DNA of 64,000 bases from Kalaharituber pfeilii (Eukaryota > Ascomycota > Pezizomycetes > Pezizales > Pezizaceae). The stretch spans positions 62,001 through 126,000 of the forward strand of contig WHUZ01000012.1 in assembly GCA_015179045.1 (NCBI GenBank). Direction: 5' to 3'. Position numbers and translations under genes: made by a program. Numbering within the stretch: position 1 is the first letter of the stretch; each line of letters starts with the position of its first letter. Shown piece by piece: positions 9,932 to 22,248 of the stretch. The notes beneath the pieces were generated by a model that saw nothing but the letters and a program-made list of their open reading frames with translations, was not told the origin of the DNA and made no database searches.

Positions 9932-10829
9932 GTCTTGGACGAAAGTGTGAAGGGTATGATAGCTCTAGCAGCGCGAGGGTAGCCGAGACTTTGATATGGT
10001 ATTGGTACTGGACAAGACCGTCGCGAGGAATGTTTTTGTGGATATCATCATTGTCAACTAGGGATTTCCCCCACAATTTGTAATTCTTTAGGCGGTGAAA
10101 CTTATATTGCTGAAGACTCTGTAGGAGCCTTCTCGACATCTGCACCCGTTGAAGCCATCTGTCTAGAACAACCGAAAGCAAGCCGAAGTTTCAGGCTACA
10201 TCCAAAACGCTACCATAAGCCTTCCTTCCTGCGTTTTTTCTTCTTCTATGTTCGCCCGTACAAACGTGTGATCGTGCCATCGATAAATCCACTCGGGGTG
10301 TTGGTGATGTACTTCCAATCTTGGAACATAACCTATTGTGGAAGTCGATGTTGCGGCTTGGCACATTTTGCATACTCTCTCACTAGTGAGCCGCTGAGTA
10401 ACCTTTGACAGGGATCTACGCGTGGGGTCCCCGGAAGCCGTCACGGTCGCAACCAACTCGTTATCATAGTTTTTCTGGAAGCGAAAGAAGGTGTCGATAG
10501 GGGCACCTGGTAAGGCTCCAGTATGTATGCATACGTAGCATCACTGATGGGGGTGCCAAGGCGACCTCCAGCGGTGCCAAGGATATCGGTCAGATCTGAT
10601 AAGATAAGATAAGACCCTCTGATGACGAGAGAGATGCTTACTCAGCCGCCCGCCGTCTGCTCGGTCGATGCCGTGATGAGCTGTTGCATGCCGCCCTCAG
10701 ATGAGTGCTGCAGCAGGTCGCAGGAGGCTCTCGCAACTGGCCTCCTATCGCGAGTCGTTCCCGCCCGCTCGCTCTCTGACCACTACGCTATCGCTCAGCT
10801 TCCTCGGCATATCAATTCCCAGCCCCCAA
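9932..10829. other. Intergenic between SANT cluster and VPS41
   Basis: It holds the promoter of SANT paralogue 4 and the upstream region of VPS41. One minus-strand frame inside it is listed separately at low confidence. Confidence 0.45.
10196..10456 (-). CDS. Possible exon or relic of an unknown protein
   Basis: An 86-codon open frame that can be extended a few codons upstream to a possible acceptor (TTCCAG near 10477). It contains a C-x2-C pair (RVCKMCQ) and a His/aromatic-rich segment (EVHHQHPEWIYRWHDH), ending at a stop near 10196. The composition is protein-like but I recognise no family, and no partner exon is evident. It may be a gene fragment rather than a gene. Confidence 0.25.
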   Translation of the reverse strand: MVATVTASGDPTRRSLSKVTQRLTSERVCKMCQAATSTSTIGYVPRLEVHHQHPEWIYRWHDHTFVRANIEEEKTQEGRLMVAFWM

Positions 10830-13800
10830 ATGGCATCAGAACCTGAACCTTCCTCGTCATCATCCACCCGCGCTACCCGCTTGAGTGATCCTGCGGGCTC
10901 TCGCCGGCAGATCGGGGCTCCGTCGGAAATCGCGGTGCCAGAAAGCAGCAAAGCTAGCGGCCCTGCGAATGACCGAGACGAGGATGATGACGAGGATGAC
11001 GAGGATGATGAGCCGAAGCTTAAATATACCCGGCTGACAAAGTCGCTTGGGGGGGTGTATAGGAATGGTGATGCTGTGAGCTCTACATGGGTCGGGGGAG
11101 ATAAGCTGGTATGTAAAGCGCCCTTATTCAAATAGCATTCGCTCATACTCGAAGAAGCCCTCGGAGGTGGAATGAGCATATGCTAATAGACGGGCTCTGT
11201 TATATGAATAGATCGTCGGAACACACAACGGAAACATTCACATCCTATCATTGCCATCGTTACATCCACTGCGGACATACAAAGCACATTCTGCGTCAAT
11301 TACATCGATATCCGTCTCCCCGCCGCCACCCCCCCCGCCGTACTCCTCCCCATCCACCCCAACGCATCAATCGCTGGCTGCCGCAAGCAGCAGTAGCGCA
11401 AATATCTTCATTGGCACCTCCTCGATCGATGGCCATGTGTGCATTACCCCCCTATCGGCATTACTCACGCCACCATCGGCAGGCCAGGATCCCAGGGGCA
11501 GGCCGCAACAACATACGTCCACAAAGGAGATCCTTCTTAAGAACTTTTCAAGGCCGCTGTTGTCTGTTGCATTGTCGCCAAATTATGCGTCGGATAAGTT
11601 ATATCTTACCGGTGGTCTGTCGACCAATTTAATCCTATCTCAGCACGACAAGCCTGGATCTAAGTTAACTTCGTCTACCGTTACATCTTCCGGGAGCGGC
11701 GGAGGTGGATGGGGACTTCCAATCCCAGCAATTCCATGGGGAGTCACCGGAGAAGGCAATGCTGGAAAGGACGTCATCTTAGCTAGTGGTGAGGGGCCAA
11801 TTTCTCTCATAAAGTTTTCCCGCGAGTCTCCAAGATACGTGGCGTGGGCGTGCGAGTCGGGGGTCAAAATCATGCGAAGTCATATATTGCTCCATGGGGA
11901 GAAGGACAGAATTGCAAAGGAAGGCGCATCAGGTGCTGCTAGTAAGCACGAATGGAAGCGGATATGTGCTATAGAACGGCCTGAATCGGTCAGTGAGGAG
12001 ATGGCCGGAGTGATCAAAGCTAGGGTAGAATGGATTGATAGAAGAGAGTTGGGCAAAGATCCGGAGGAGCTTACTGGAGGAGGCGGCGAGCCAATTGATG
12101 AGACCGGAATAAACAGGCCCGGGTGGGATGGCGGTAAAGAGAGATTGGTTGTTGGTTGGGGTGGGACTGTCTGGGTAATGAATGTTTATTCAGGAGAGGG
12201 TGCCGTAGATGAAAGCAGGCTATGGGGCTGGGGTGAGATAGTGAATATGTATGTGAATGCGATACTGGTCTCATATCATTTCCTAACATTTCTATTTCCT
12301 GCAGACTCCAAACCGACTGCACCATTTCAGGCCTATCGTTGTATACTCCTAGCCAACTCCTTCTACTTGCTTATATTACAGCGCCAGATGAACAGCCACC
12401 CACAGAAGCTGAAAAATCACTAATTCCCTCTTCTTCGTCTGTGCGACGCATTGGAGGCATCTCTGGTTCTGGGCGTCGGATAGCGGCTTCACCAGAGTTA
12501 CGTATCATCTCACTTGCTACTTCCGAGGAGATATCTGCTGATTCTCTCATGATGTCTCGATTTGAAAGTTTGACTTCCAATGATTACCATCTGAACATGC
12601 TTCCAGCGACACCGAAAGTTGGTATTTCCTTGCCGCAGCATGAAGGGGGATTTTATGGAGGTGCTAGTGAGTTCCTTGCTGGGGCTGGGGCAGGTCTATG
12701 GGCTGCGGGAGTGACGGCAACAACAATATTCAGCAGTGCAGCATCTGTGCGAAGCTTCGGAAGCAGCGGCGGTAATGGGGCGCACTCAGAATCATCGAAG
12801 CCAACCTTCTCCTGGTCACCTACCTTACCTACTTTTGCGAGTTCACTTAGGAGCGTCCCAGGATTTTCTAAAGTAGCTGGCGAGACAACAAGCGGAATAC
12901 CTACGGACGGGTGGGGTGACGTTCGTGGGCAAAAGATATACATCACTTCTCCCTATGATGTGGTCTTTGCGACCGAGCGGGGGCTCAAGGATCACCTAGG
13001 ATGGCTACTTGAGAAGGAACGGTATGCGGAGGCTTGGGAACTAGTAGACAAAAACCCTGAGACGGTCAATGGTGAAGGTGGAGAAGGAAGCCTTGTGTAC
13101 GATCAGGACGCTACAGCTGCATATGGAGACGATAGCACCGACGGTGAAGATGACGATGCGTCTGTCATTGTGTCAATTACAGATTCGGACGATAGATCCA
13201 CGATCACGAAGCAGAAACCGAAGCGTGGGCTACAGCATTTATTTACACCGGCAGAGAAAGAAAAACGCCGGATAGGCGAATTGTGGATAACGAAACTTGT
13301 CTCCCATAACCAATGGGCGGCGGCGGGAGAGGTCTGTGGAAAGGTTTTGAATACATCAAGTCGGTGGGAACACTGGGTATTTATTTTCCAAGCAGAAGGA
13401 AAAATCAACGAAATCACCAATTACATACCCCGGGACCAGCTAGTTCCACCATTATCAAGTGGCATATATGAGATTGTGCTCGCTCACTGGCTCAAACATA
13501 ATAGAGATGTATTTCAACGGTTGTTACTGGAAGACTGGGGAGTAGACAAGGGCCTCTTTGACCTCGACGTTGTGGCGGATTTGGTACGTCGACGTATAAA
13601 GACTGATGAGGAAGAGCTGGAAGATATACGGCAACGCCGAAAATACAGCCATCGGGGATGGAAATTCAGTAGCAGAGGGAAAGACAAGGAGGATGAAGAA
13701 GAAGCGGCGAAGGAAGCTGAGGTGGATGCGGACTGGCGGATGCTGCAGCTTTGTCTTGCCAAGCTGTGCATGGCCATGAAGAATCCCCGAGAAGCTTTAG

Positions 13801-15136
13801 GATGCTATATGCGCCTTAAAGCTGAACCCGAAGTAATGTCTTTGATCAAAGATTACTACCTTATGGACGCGGTGAAGGATGAAATAGCACCGCTATTGAT
13901 GCTCAAACTTACACACGAGCAACTTCAGACAGCCCCTCTGCAGGAATTACAGGAATTGACTGCGCCCGCTGTTGACCTACTCGTTGCTGAGGCTGGGCAC
14001 GGTATAGTTGGCCCAGAGAAAGTTATACAGCAATTGGATGAGGCACCAGAGATGGTGGATGGTGGACGAGTTTTATTATTTTTTTATCTTAGGAAACTTT
14101 GGGAAGTTGATCGCCAACTGGTTGAAGAAAGCTGGGCAGATCTGGCAATGGAATTGTGGGCAGAGTACGACCGACCTCTGTTAATGGAATTCCTGAAAGC
14201 ATCCCAAGCATACTCCCTCGAGAAAGCTGCGCAAATATGCGAGACCCGGAATTACATACCCGAATTGGTCCATCTCCTCAGTAAAACAGGTCAAACCAAG
14301 AAGGCCCTATATTTAATCATCGATAAGCTTCACGATGTCGCACAGGCTATAGCGTTCGCCAAACAGCAGGACGAGAAAGAGCTTTGGGATGACTTGATTT
14401 CATATTCTATGGACAAACCAGACTTTGTTCGCGGCTTGCTGGAGAATGTTGGAGTATCATCCGGCGGAAATAAGAGCGGCGTGGAAGTCGTCAAACTTGT
14501 TAGGGGAATTCCAGAGGGCTTGCGAGTCGAGGGCTTAAAGGGTGCTATCCAAAAGGTTCTGAGGGAATATGCCATCCAGTATAGCGTCGCTGAGGGCGTC
14601 GCACGAGTGTTGAGGGGAGAAGTGCATGCCGAAATGGATGAACTGAAGAGGCGAAGTAGGAGAGGAGTCAAATTTGAGATAGGGCTTGACGTAAGTAGTC
14701 CAAAGGTGTTCTTAGAAGGAGAGATGGTCCCGGGACAAGAGCAACAGGCTCAAAGGGGTACGACGTGCTCTGGCTGCCAAATGTTATTTGCGTTCAACGG
14801 TAGGATACGAATGCCATATCACAGTTCAACTGTAAACTTTTTACTGACCCCTATATAGAAAAAGACACACTTCTTTCCTTCCCATGCGGCCACATATTCC
14901 ACTTACGATGCCTACTCACAGGAACAAAATCTGGTAGCAATGGCGACACATCTCCTCAGCCTATAGGAGATGATATTGACGACCTCATGTTGTATGCTAG
15001 CGACAGTATCTCGAGTGGGCGAAGTGTGGGGGCCAAAGTCACGCATGCCGCTCTGCTCAAGGAGAAGCTTGTTTCTACAGGGGGCAAGTGCTTGATCTGT
15101 CAGACAAAGAAGGAAGAAGAGTACGAAGAGTACTGA
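10830..15136 (+). CDS. VPS41: Vacuolar sorting protein 41, HOPS complex subunit
   Basis: Vps41 is the HOPS subunit that tethers endosomal and AP-3 vesicles to the vacuole. Four exons: 10830-11108, 11212-12248, 12305-14799 and 14859-15136, giving about 1,362 residues. The start at 10830 (MASEPEPSS) precedes a Ser-rich and then acidic Asp/Glu stretch and the conserved EPKLKYTRLT. The N-terminal beta-propeller begins with GDKLIVGTHNGNIHILSLP. TPR/clathrin-heavy-chain-like helical repeats occupy roughly residues 600-1250 (ALYLIIDKLHDVAQAIAFAK and around). The C-terminal RING-H2 is intact: CSGC, FPCGHIFHLRC and CLIC, with a long insert between the second and third metal-binding pairs. A poly-Pro patch and Gly-rich inserts interrupt the propeller. 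It is longer than yeast Vps41 (992 residues) through these inserts. A second in-frame ATG lies further upstream but adds an atypical leader. Confidence 0.92.
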
Positions 15137-16173
15137 TAGGGGGGATTTTATTTTGACGCATACAATTTGGACACCCCATACACAATTTCTTTTAATACTT
15201 TTCTTGAATATGACTTCGAAAACGAGAAGTATGGGTATTTCTAAATTCAGATCGAAGCCTTGACGATCCGCTTCAATTCTGGTGCTTTATTCTTTCTTTT
15301 ATATTGTTTCTTGAGCCGTCAGCATCACTGGTAGTTTTATATTTTTTTTCATGAATGTCTAGTGTGTTTAGCGGGTCTGGGTTTAATGACTTTTGATGTC
15401 CTTTTTAGCTCTGATGATAACTGTATTATATGATGAGGTACTCAGATTTTTATGAGCCGTCGCTATCGGATCCTTAGAACATGCAATATAATCTAATCAC
15501 ATATCAAAAAAAACCTACAATAAGCGCACCATTTGTCAGTCATGGTTTGGGAAACTAAAAATAGTGAGAATACGTAATTATGGTATGTAGGTATTTCGCA
15601 ATCTTTAGGCGAAAACTACTACTGTGTAAACTTTTGCGAGAGTGACAAAAATGCTTTCCATTGCGGGCAAATTTTACACCCCCCCTGAGACTTATTAAAA
15701 TGGGTTTTTTGGAGAAGAAATAAATAAATGGTGATTTTCAATGGAGGATATGTATCGGTGGCAATAATAACTTATACTAACTTTTCAGGCCTGGGGTACG
15801 AGAGAAACTTTTTGCTTCACTTTGATGTCAACGATAATTAAGCATCAGCGTGGACGTTACCCTCAGTTCCGCGAAGCCTTTATTTATACTCTGATATTGC
15901 CTTAGCTAGCTCTTGTCAATTCAGTCACTTTAGAAACGATTTCAGGGGCAAAAAATAAAATTAAAAAAAAAAAAAAAAATGCAAGGCACGGTTATGTGAG
16001 AAGGCCAGAGTAGATAGTAGTATAGCTATATATAGCTATGTACATGAGCCCCGGCCTTGAAGAAGTGGTCAAGCTTTGAGCGTTGTACTTAGCTTTGAAC
16101 ATTGTCAGGACGATACATGGGATTTTACATGGTACATTTAAGAACGCGTGTCAAGCTTTAGGCATTTTGGAAG
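15137..16173. other. A/T-rich intergenic, no gene seen
   Basis: The VPS41 3' region followed by A/T-rich DNA with a poly-A tract near 15963-15979. No coding or RNA feature recognised. Confidence 0.5.
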
Positions 16174-16872
16174 ATGATAACGAGTGGGCTCAGTTGCTTT
16201 TCTGAGGCAGCTTTATTTGGAAATGGGTAGAGACCACTAAGGACATCATTGCGCCACAGCTTTACTGTTTTGTAAATATAACAGCAACCATGTGGAGACA
16301 ATTTCAGAAATATATCTATGGCGACCTTAATCATTATCCCTTCTCAACATCCAGGAATTGCTTTCCCAGTCCTTCTAGAGAATGTATATCTAGATTGTGG
16401 TTTACATCCCATTGATACCATTTGAAGACACCGTGGTAAATAGTTTATCTGTCTTCGGAATCGTCACCCACTTGAATGGAATTGGGCATGGGCACAAGGG
16501 AGTATTCTTTTCGCAGATGAACTAAGGTATGGTTTATCTAAAACCTTAGAAAGTAAATTCTTAAACTAATGCAGTAGATATGATCCTATACAAGAAACAA
16601 ACTCAATATAAGTGGAGGATTAGCAAATGCTCAATCCGGAGCAGCAAAATGCTTTTAAGTCTATCATTCAAGCAGGACAGCCAACTTCTTTTTACAAGGG
16701 CCAGTAGGAAACAGGCAAAACATCTCTATATATAAAAGTGATTTTTGCAATTACTTCAGATCTAAAGCTCAAATAGTTTTTTTTTGCATTGCATCCTCTG
16801 GCATTGCAGTCTAATTATTGTCAGGTGGGAGCACTTCACATTCCCCGCTTCAGAATACCTCTCAATATAAGG
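16174..16872 (+). mobile_element. Helitron helicase (PIF1-like) relic
   Basis: Degraded coding sequence in several frames follows the order of the Helitron Rep-helicase. Near 16174-16330 it reads NEWAQLL, then EAALF, then ALLFC, matching the segment before the helicase. At 16627-16740 it reads LNPEQQNAFKSII, then the Walker A region as GPV and, one base out of frame, TGKTSLYIK. At 16780-16872 come CIASSGIA, LLSGGSTSHS and RFRIPLNI, the motif Ia region. Stops and small indels interrupt every block. The Rep domain and the CTRR-type 3' end were not found, so this is a fragment. It lies in the same orientation as VPS41. Confidence 0.8.
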
Positions 16873-16888
16873 TATCCCTCCATTGGGG

Positions 16889-16922
<34 letters not shown>

Positions 16923-17632
16923 TACAATACACACTTTGCCGAACTTATTCAAAACACGACTCTGATTATCTGGGATGAAGTGGTAATGCAGCTGTTTTGA
17001 AGCAAGTCTCTGTTACGGTTACTACTACAGTTACTGTGATAAGGTAGCTAAAATGAGTGTGTATCTTGGAACAATGCTTGAAGCTTGACCACTTCCAAGC
17101 CGGGAGTCTTCCCCCATATGGCCAGCTATTGTCCGCTCCAATCACTGCTCTTGGTGACCACTCAATTCTACTCGATTGTAAGAAGAGCGAGCAGCATCAT
17201 CCAGGGCGTTCAAAGCAGGTGTTGTGATTGCCCTTCTGCGGTCTGCTGCCTGCTGACACCCGTGAAGAGTCTGTAGCCGTCAGCGGCCAAGTGTCAGTGT
17301 AACCACAGTCGCAGACGCAGGCAGGTGCTATATTAAGAACTAGAAAGTACTGAGTACTAGTAATTCAAGACAAAAGCAAGGTCAGTTGCAAGTAGAGGAT
17401 TTCGAGCGATCATGTAATTGATAGGCAATTCAATGTTATGCAGTACTAAGTACCACATCAGGGATAATACAGAACCACAGTAGAAGAAGGTAGAAGAACA
17501 CAACTGCAATGCAGACTATTAACCATATCATGACCCATACGGGTACGTAAAGGCCTTTGTGCTATCAATACCAACGCCTTCAGTTGAACATACGACATAT
17601 TTAAATACTTCCACAGCCAATTGTTGTTGAAT
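16873..17632. other. Intergenic with poly-A tract
   Basis: A run of about 20 A lies at 16889-16909. Around 17345-17356 there is a small palindrome (AGTACTGAGTACT). No gene seen before the 3' end of PPX1. Confidence 0.5.
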
Positions 17633-18972
17633 TCATTCCCACCTGATCAATATCCATGCCACCTGCTTCCTGCTCATTTCTGTATTACGCTGCTTCCAAA
17701 CTCGCCTTTGCTCAGTCTTCATATCCTCCAATCCACCACCTCTCTCGCCACTGATTTGCAGCTCAGCCAGCGCCAACTTCTCCCCTTCCTTACTCTGCGC
17801 CCACTTTGAGAACCGTGTCATGTACCCCACATTCTTGGCCTCGTCGCTAATAGCCCACAAAAGCAGCTCTCGTGAAAACTCTCCTTCCTCATTTGTGAAT
17901 GCTGTCATAACTGCCACCACGTCAAGATTCCTCTCTGCTGCCCAGCCTTTAAGGGCCGATAGGAACTCGTCCTTGCCTCCGCGCTCAGAAGAGATAAGAT
18001 AGGAAAGCGGCTTGACTACTGAGCTAATACCGAGTTTGAGCGCTGGAGTTGACTCCGTAAACCATTCTTTGTAATCCTTGCGCAGAATATCTTTCAAAGA
18101 AAGTCCATCTAGCGACATCTTCGCCTCATTGAGTGCAGTAAAGAATGCCGAAGAGTCCCAAGCAGCAATTTCAGAGCTTGTAAAGAAAGACGGGTCTGAT
18201 GCACCTGTGGAACCAGCATCAGCAACCTCCACCGCGGCTTCGTCCCCAATTTCCCGCAGCTTTCTCTCCAGGAACTTGACTGCCGCACTATCGTGCTCCG
18301 TGACTCTCTGGGTTATATTTGCCGTGTCAACTAGAATTGGAGCCAAAGCCAGTTTTGCTATATCCCTTCCGTCATCGCCGCTTGGCCATTCCCCTTTCCC
18401 CCATCCAGTGACCAAGCTCGCACAGCTCCCTGCGGTCTTGATAATCCTTAGTTTTGCATCCAAATGATATCCTTCGTCTTTGTGGTGATCAATTATAGCC
18501 CTCACAATTGTCCTTTCTGGTGCGAAAATGCGCTCTTGAAGGACGTTGTGGTCGACTAGAGTAACTTCATTCTTGCCCGCATCGCTATGGCCCTCTCGTG
18601 GCGGTAAGTCTTCCAGATAGAGAAGATGATTACTTGAAAGCTGAAGCTCCTTCAGCAGATGTAGAAATTCAGGCCGTAGTGAGAGATCTGCGCGGGGAAT
18701 TGGTAGTACTGGTATCAACTGGGGGCTTGTGGCGGCAGTATCCGATGCTAGGTATGCATAGAGCACGGATGAAACAAATGAATCCAAATCTGTCCATCGT
18801 TAGCCCTAAGCTAACAATTCCCTCCACGGAGATAGATAGGGGCCTCTGGCGCACCGGCGGCTTCATTCCCAGTGACAAGATGTACCGGTTTCGATGCTTC
18901 GACTGAGACTTTGAGGAGCTGTCTAGAATGCTGGAGAAATTGGGAAAGAGGAAAACGTAAGAGGGATGGCAT
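17633..18972 (-). CDS. PPX1: Exopolyphosphatase, DHH family
   Basis: Ppx1 removes terminal phosphates from polyphosphate in the cytosol and mitochondria. Two exons, 18972-18855 and 18789-17633, with a 65-nt intron (GTGCGC...GACAG). The junction creates HLVTGNEAADLDSFVSSVLYAY, the conserved first metal-binding segment of the DHH superfamily. Further motifs are VTLVDHN (second), AIIDHHKDEG (the DHH motif) and APILVDTANIT (third Asp region). The DHHA2 domain follows. Length is about 424 residues, close to yeast Ppx1 (397). The 5' exon start at 18972 (MPSLLRFPL) is chosen because it is the first ATG in frame. The last fifteen residues look divergent, so a small 3' intron cannot be excluded. Confidence 0.88.
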
Positions 18973-19424
18973 GGTAATTGCTCTTTTTCGCCTTCCAGAG
19001 AAGGGCCAATCTCAATCTGAGGAGGAGAACTGGGGTACTGGTAGTCTCGTAAGGGTACTGGATGTTGTGGAGAACCATTCACGGAAGCATGGAACATTAC
19101 CTCCATGATGTAATTGCGGCGCGACAGTGGCCACTGCCAATTTGAGCTGGGAACTTTTCCTATACTGGCATGCAGTCGCCTACGCCCGTTATTAACACTT
19201 CGTCTCGATTTCTGTGTCTACTTGATTACAAGTAGAAGTATATACTTGGTCTTTTGGAACATCAAATGGCGAGATATTGGTAAAAACATTGTTCCCGCGC
19301 CCAGACTGACTAAACAAAACATTTGTCTATCTGATGTGAGTACCGTACGTATTCCAAAACGACCACTTTAAACATCTCTATTATGGACTCAAGTACTTCT
19401 GCACGCGCGACGTCAAGATATAGC
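18973..19424. other. Intergenic between PPX1 and QTRT2
   Basis: PPX1 promoter and the downstream flank of QTRT2. No other feature recognised. Confidence 0.5.
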
Positions 19425-21015
19425 CTACTCCTGCTCTTCCTCTACTTTACTTGCCATGCCCCTCTCCTCTAACTCTCCTGCATCCAAATCGTCAGGTGTA
19501 TCTGCATCTTCTAATGCCGCTAGTTTATCGCCTCCCTTAACCTTTGCCCCCTGCGCCCTGAAAGCAGTAGGATTCTTTTTCTTCGCCCCACCCTGCGTCT
19601 GAAATTGATATCCTCGTATCCTAGGCCCCTGACCCGTCCTTTCAGGCAGGGACTCAACATAGGTAGCCACGAACCGCTGCCGGTCAGTACTGAATGTGTT
19701 GTTTGTGATACTTTCTCGGATCGCTGCAAAAAATTTGTTGATGATTGTGTAATTGTGACTATTATCCATAAGGTTCAATACCGCACGAAAGGGGCCTGTA
19801 CTCGAATAAATAGAAACTTACATCTGTAACAACACCCAAGCCGTCATTTCTTTTGCGTTAAGTAGGTGCTGGACATAAGCACGATGGTGCCTACTGCATG
19901 CATAGCATTCGCATCTGCTACCTCCATTACGCTCCCCCCCTCCAAGTTTGTAACTGAGCGCACTCAAATCAGTGGCATATTGTGTATTCCAAAGGTTCAG
20001 ACCCAGAACCTTTTTCTCTGCAGAGGTATTGGTACTCTGATCTAGGCCAACATCTACGACTGGGAAGTAGAAGTCCAATGCAATACCGGCATCTGTGGCA
20101 TCTCCAACCAAGTTAATATTGAAAAGATCTATTCCTGCTTCAATTTGATCCAAAATCTTCAGAGGGGTGAGAGGATCATCCAAAGAAAGCCTCGGTAAGT
20201 CTTTCAGTGTATCCAGCAATCCATCGGAGTCAACGTGTTGGAGTATCTGCTTATAATCATACACTGCCAACCCGGCTATGTCATTCTTCCTTTCCTCTAG
20301 AAACTCAAGATAAAGCCTCTGTTCTTCTAATTCTAGGGGAAGCAGTGGCGCAAATATCGGTGTCCTGCCCCCTCTTTCAAGGCTTGGAAATTCTCCTTTC
20401 TCATGTGCCCACTCTTTGTTCCTCTCCAGTAATTCTCGTAGCCATAGCTCAGTTCGAGATACCATCTTCGGTCCCCGATTTTTGCCGGGCTTTTGATGCG
20501 GCAAGTCGGGCATTGAGACTGCAATGTCTGGTTTCATCTTTTTCAAGGCAACCGTATAGTCCGCCCATGTTAAAAACCGGTATCCAACGGAGGTTAGTAT
20601 GGATATGGCCTCATCTGAGTTGGTCGCAGGCGTTGCTACCGGCGGTGAACGGCGCGGGGCGAGAATGCTGAACTGGGTCTCCGGAAGGCATATGAATTGT
20701 CGTAATGTCGCACCAGTTGTATATATTGGTCTTTGAGCTGGCGGCTTTTCTACAACTAGATCAAGAATATGTTAGCTCTGTATAGAAAGCAGTAGAGTAG
20801 GCGGTGCTTATACAATCCTCTAAAGCTGCATAGATCCCTTTGATCTGGGTGTGATTGCGTAGAGTATCGTGTGATAGATGGGGTACAGCGCCCCGGGAAG
20901 TTGGTGCGATGAATGTCGGCGTGTCAAGTACATGGCTTTTGCTCACTACCAGGCGGCCCAATCTTGGGCCAGTTTCCTTCACGGATGCCGATGGTAGGAT
21001 ACTGAAGGAGAACAT
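19425..21015 (-). CDS. QTRT2: Queuine tRNA-ribosyltransferase accessory subunit 2
   Basis: QTRT2 pairs with the catalytic QTRT1 to insert queuine at position 34 of GUN-anticodon tRNAs. Three exons: 21015-20814, 20755-19822 and 19758-19425, giving about 489 residues. N-terminal residues (RLGRLVVSK, VLDTPTFIAPTSRGAVPHLSHD) match the TGT fold. The zinc site is C-x-C-x2-C (CECYAC) followed by His. That His is only restored when the last intron (GTAAGT...AATAG) is removed, giving LLQIHNYTIINKFFAAIRESI. The tail is acidic. Fungi usually salvage queuine poorly or not at all, so presence of this subunit suggests queuosine modification in this organism, provided QTRT1 also exists. This last point is inference. 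Confidence 0.9.
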
Positions 21016-21379
21016 AGCAGCGCAGGGCGGGGTGCACTTCGGCAGGGTTTGCTGTTATAGTTTAGTCACACCCCCAGGTTATAGCTGCGTATTGGAGTGT
21101 GGCAGCGATACTAACTTACCAGGCCCTGAATTTGACACAGTTCTGCTACGACACTACAGCTGTACAAATGGCACACAAGCACGCATTGCGCTACGATCTA
21201 TGCTTGCCTAACTTCATGTGGACTGGAACTATATTTCTCACTCTTCATGTATATGATTCCATACCCACAGCCATGCTATACCTCTCCAATCTTCACCTTC
21301 GTAATGGGGGAATTTGCAAGACAAAAGGTAGGGTAATGCTATCTATAAACGGTGATTGTCTGACAACTATTCAAGCGAT
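21016..21379. other. Intergenic between QTRT2 and NDP kinase
   Basis: About 360 bases: QTRT2 promoter and NDP kinase 3' region. No other feature. Confidence 0.5.
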
Positions 21380-22248
21380 TTACTCGTAGATCCAATCATG
21401 CAGCGCTTGCTTGTAGGAGATGATCTCCTCAGGCTTAAACCACAATGCAATTTCCTTCTCTGCGCTCTCAACGGAGTCGGAGCCGTGGCAGACGTTGCGG
21501 CCCATATCCTTAAAATCTATGAGCGCCAACGTCTTATAAAGAGAGAGATGAACTTACGATGGCATAGTCGCCACGGATGGTGCCTGGGGCCGAGTTTAAG
21601 GGGTTGGTGGCACCAAGAATGACTTTAAGTCATGTTAGCATACAGAGATATCACCAAGTAGAGTCTGTGCTGATGTACTTACCACGTCCAGTCTTGACAA
21701 CTTCCTTACCCTGCCAAACCATAGCCACAATGGGACCAGAAAGCATGTATTGAATCAATCTACAAGTGAGTTGATATCAATTATCTCGCATAGAATGGCT
21801 CAAGAGAAAACATACCCTGGGAAGAAGGGCTTGCTGGAGAGATCGGCATCTTTTGTGGTCAGTATTGAATTCCGTTCTGTGAAGGAGTCAAACCATACAG
21901 TGCTGCTCAAGGTGCTCTCTGGATGGGCTGACGAGCTTGATAGCAGCAAGCTTAAATCTATGGAGAGTCATCAACACATGCACTTCTATATAGACTTTTC
22001 TATTTGCTCAGAAAGTTACCTACCCTCGTTGCTCAAAGCGAGAGATGATCGGGCCAACCAATCCACGCTGCACAGAAGGGGTTAATTATCAATGGCTCAG
22101 GAAAAGCGACGTTCAGATAACGTACTTGGACACCATCGGGCTAAATTGCACATCACTGTATTAGCTTCCTTGACCAATTGACCACCAATGTCTATACTGC
22201 CTACAACAGGTATACCTTAATAGCGATGAAGGTTCTCTCGCCGGCCAT
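21380..22248 (-). CDS. NDK1: Nucleoside diphosphate kinase
   Basis: NDP kinase transfers the gamma-phosphate between nucleotides through a phosphohistidine. Eight exons rebuild a 151-residue protein, the normal family length. They are 22248-22216, 22140-22126 (15 nt), 22067-22024, 21957-21899, 21849-21816, 21759-21683, 21622-21558 and 21508-21380. The sequence reads [42 protein letters not shown] and [14 protein letters not shown]. The active-site segment is [10 protein letters not shown] with the catalytic His, and it ends ALHDWIYE. All junctions are GT-AG. Exon 2 codes only for PDGVQ, part of the conserved KPDGVQRGL. The intron load is very high for a fungal gene of this size. A region upstream of 22248 is GC-rich and likely promoter. 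Confidence 0.93.
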
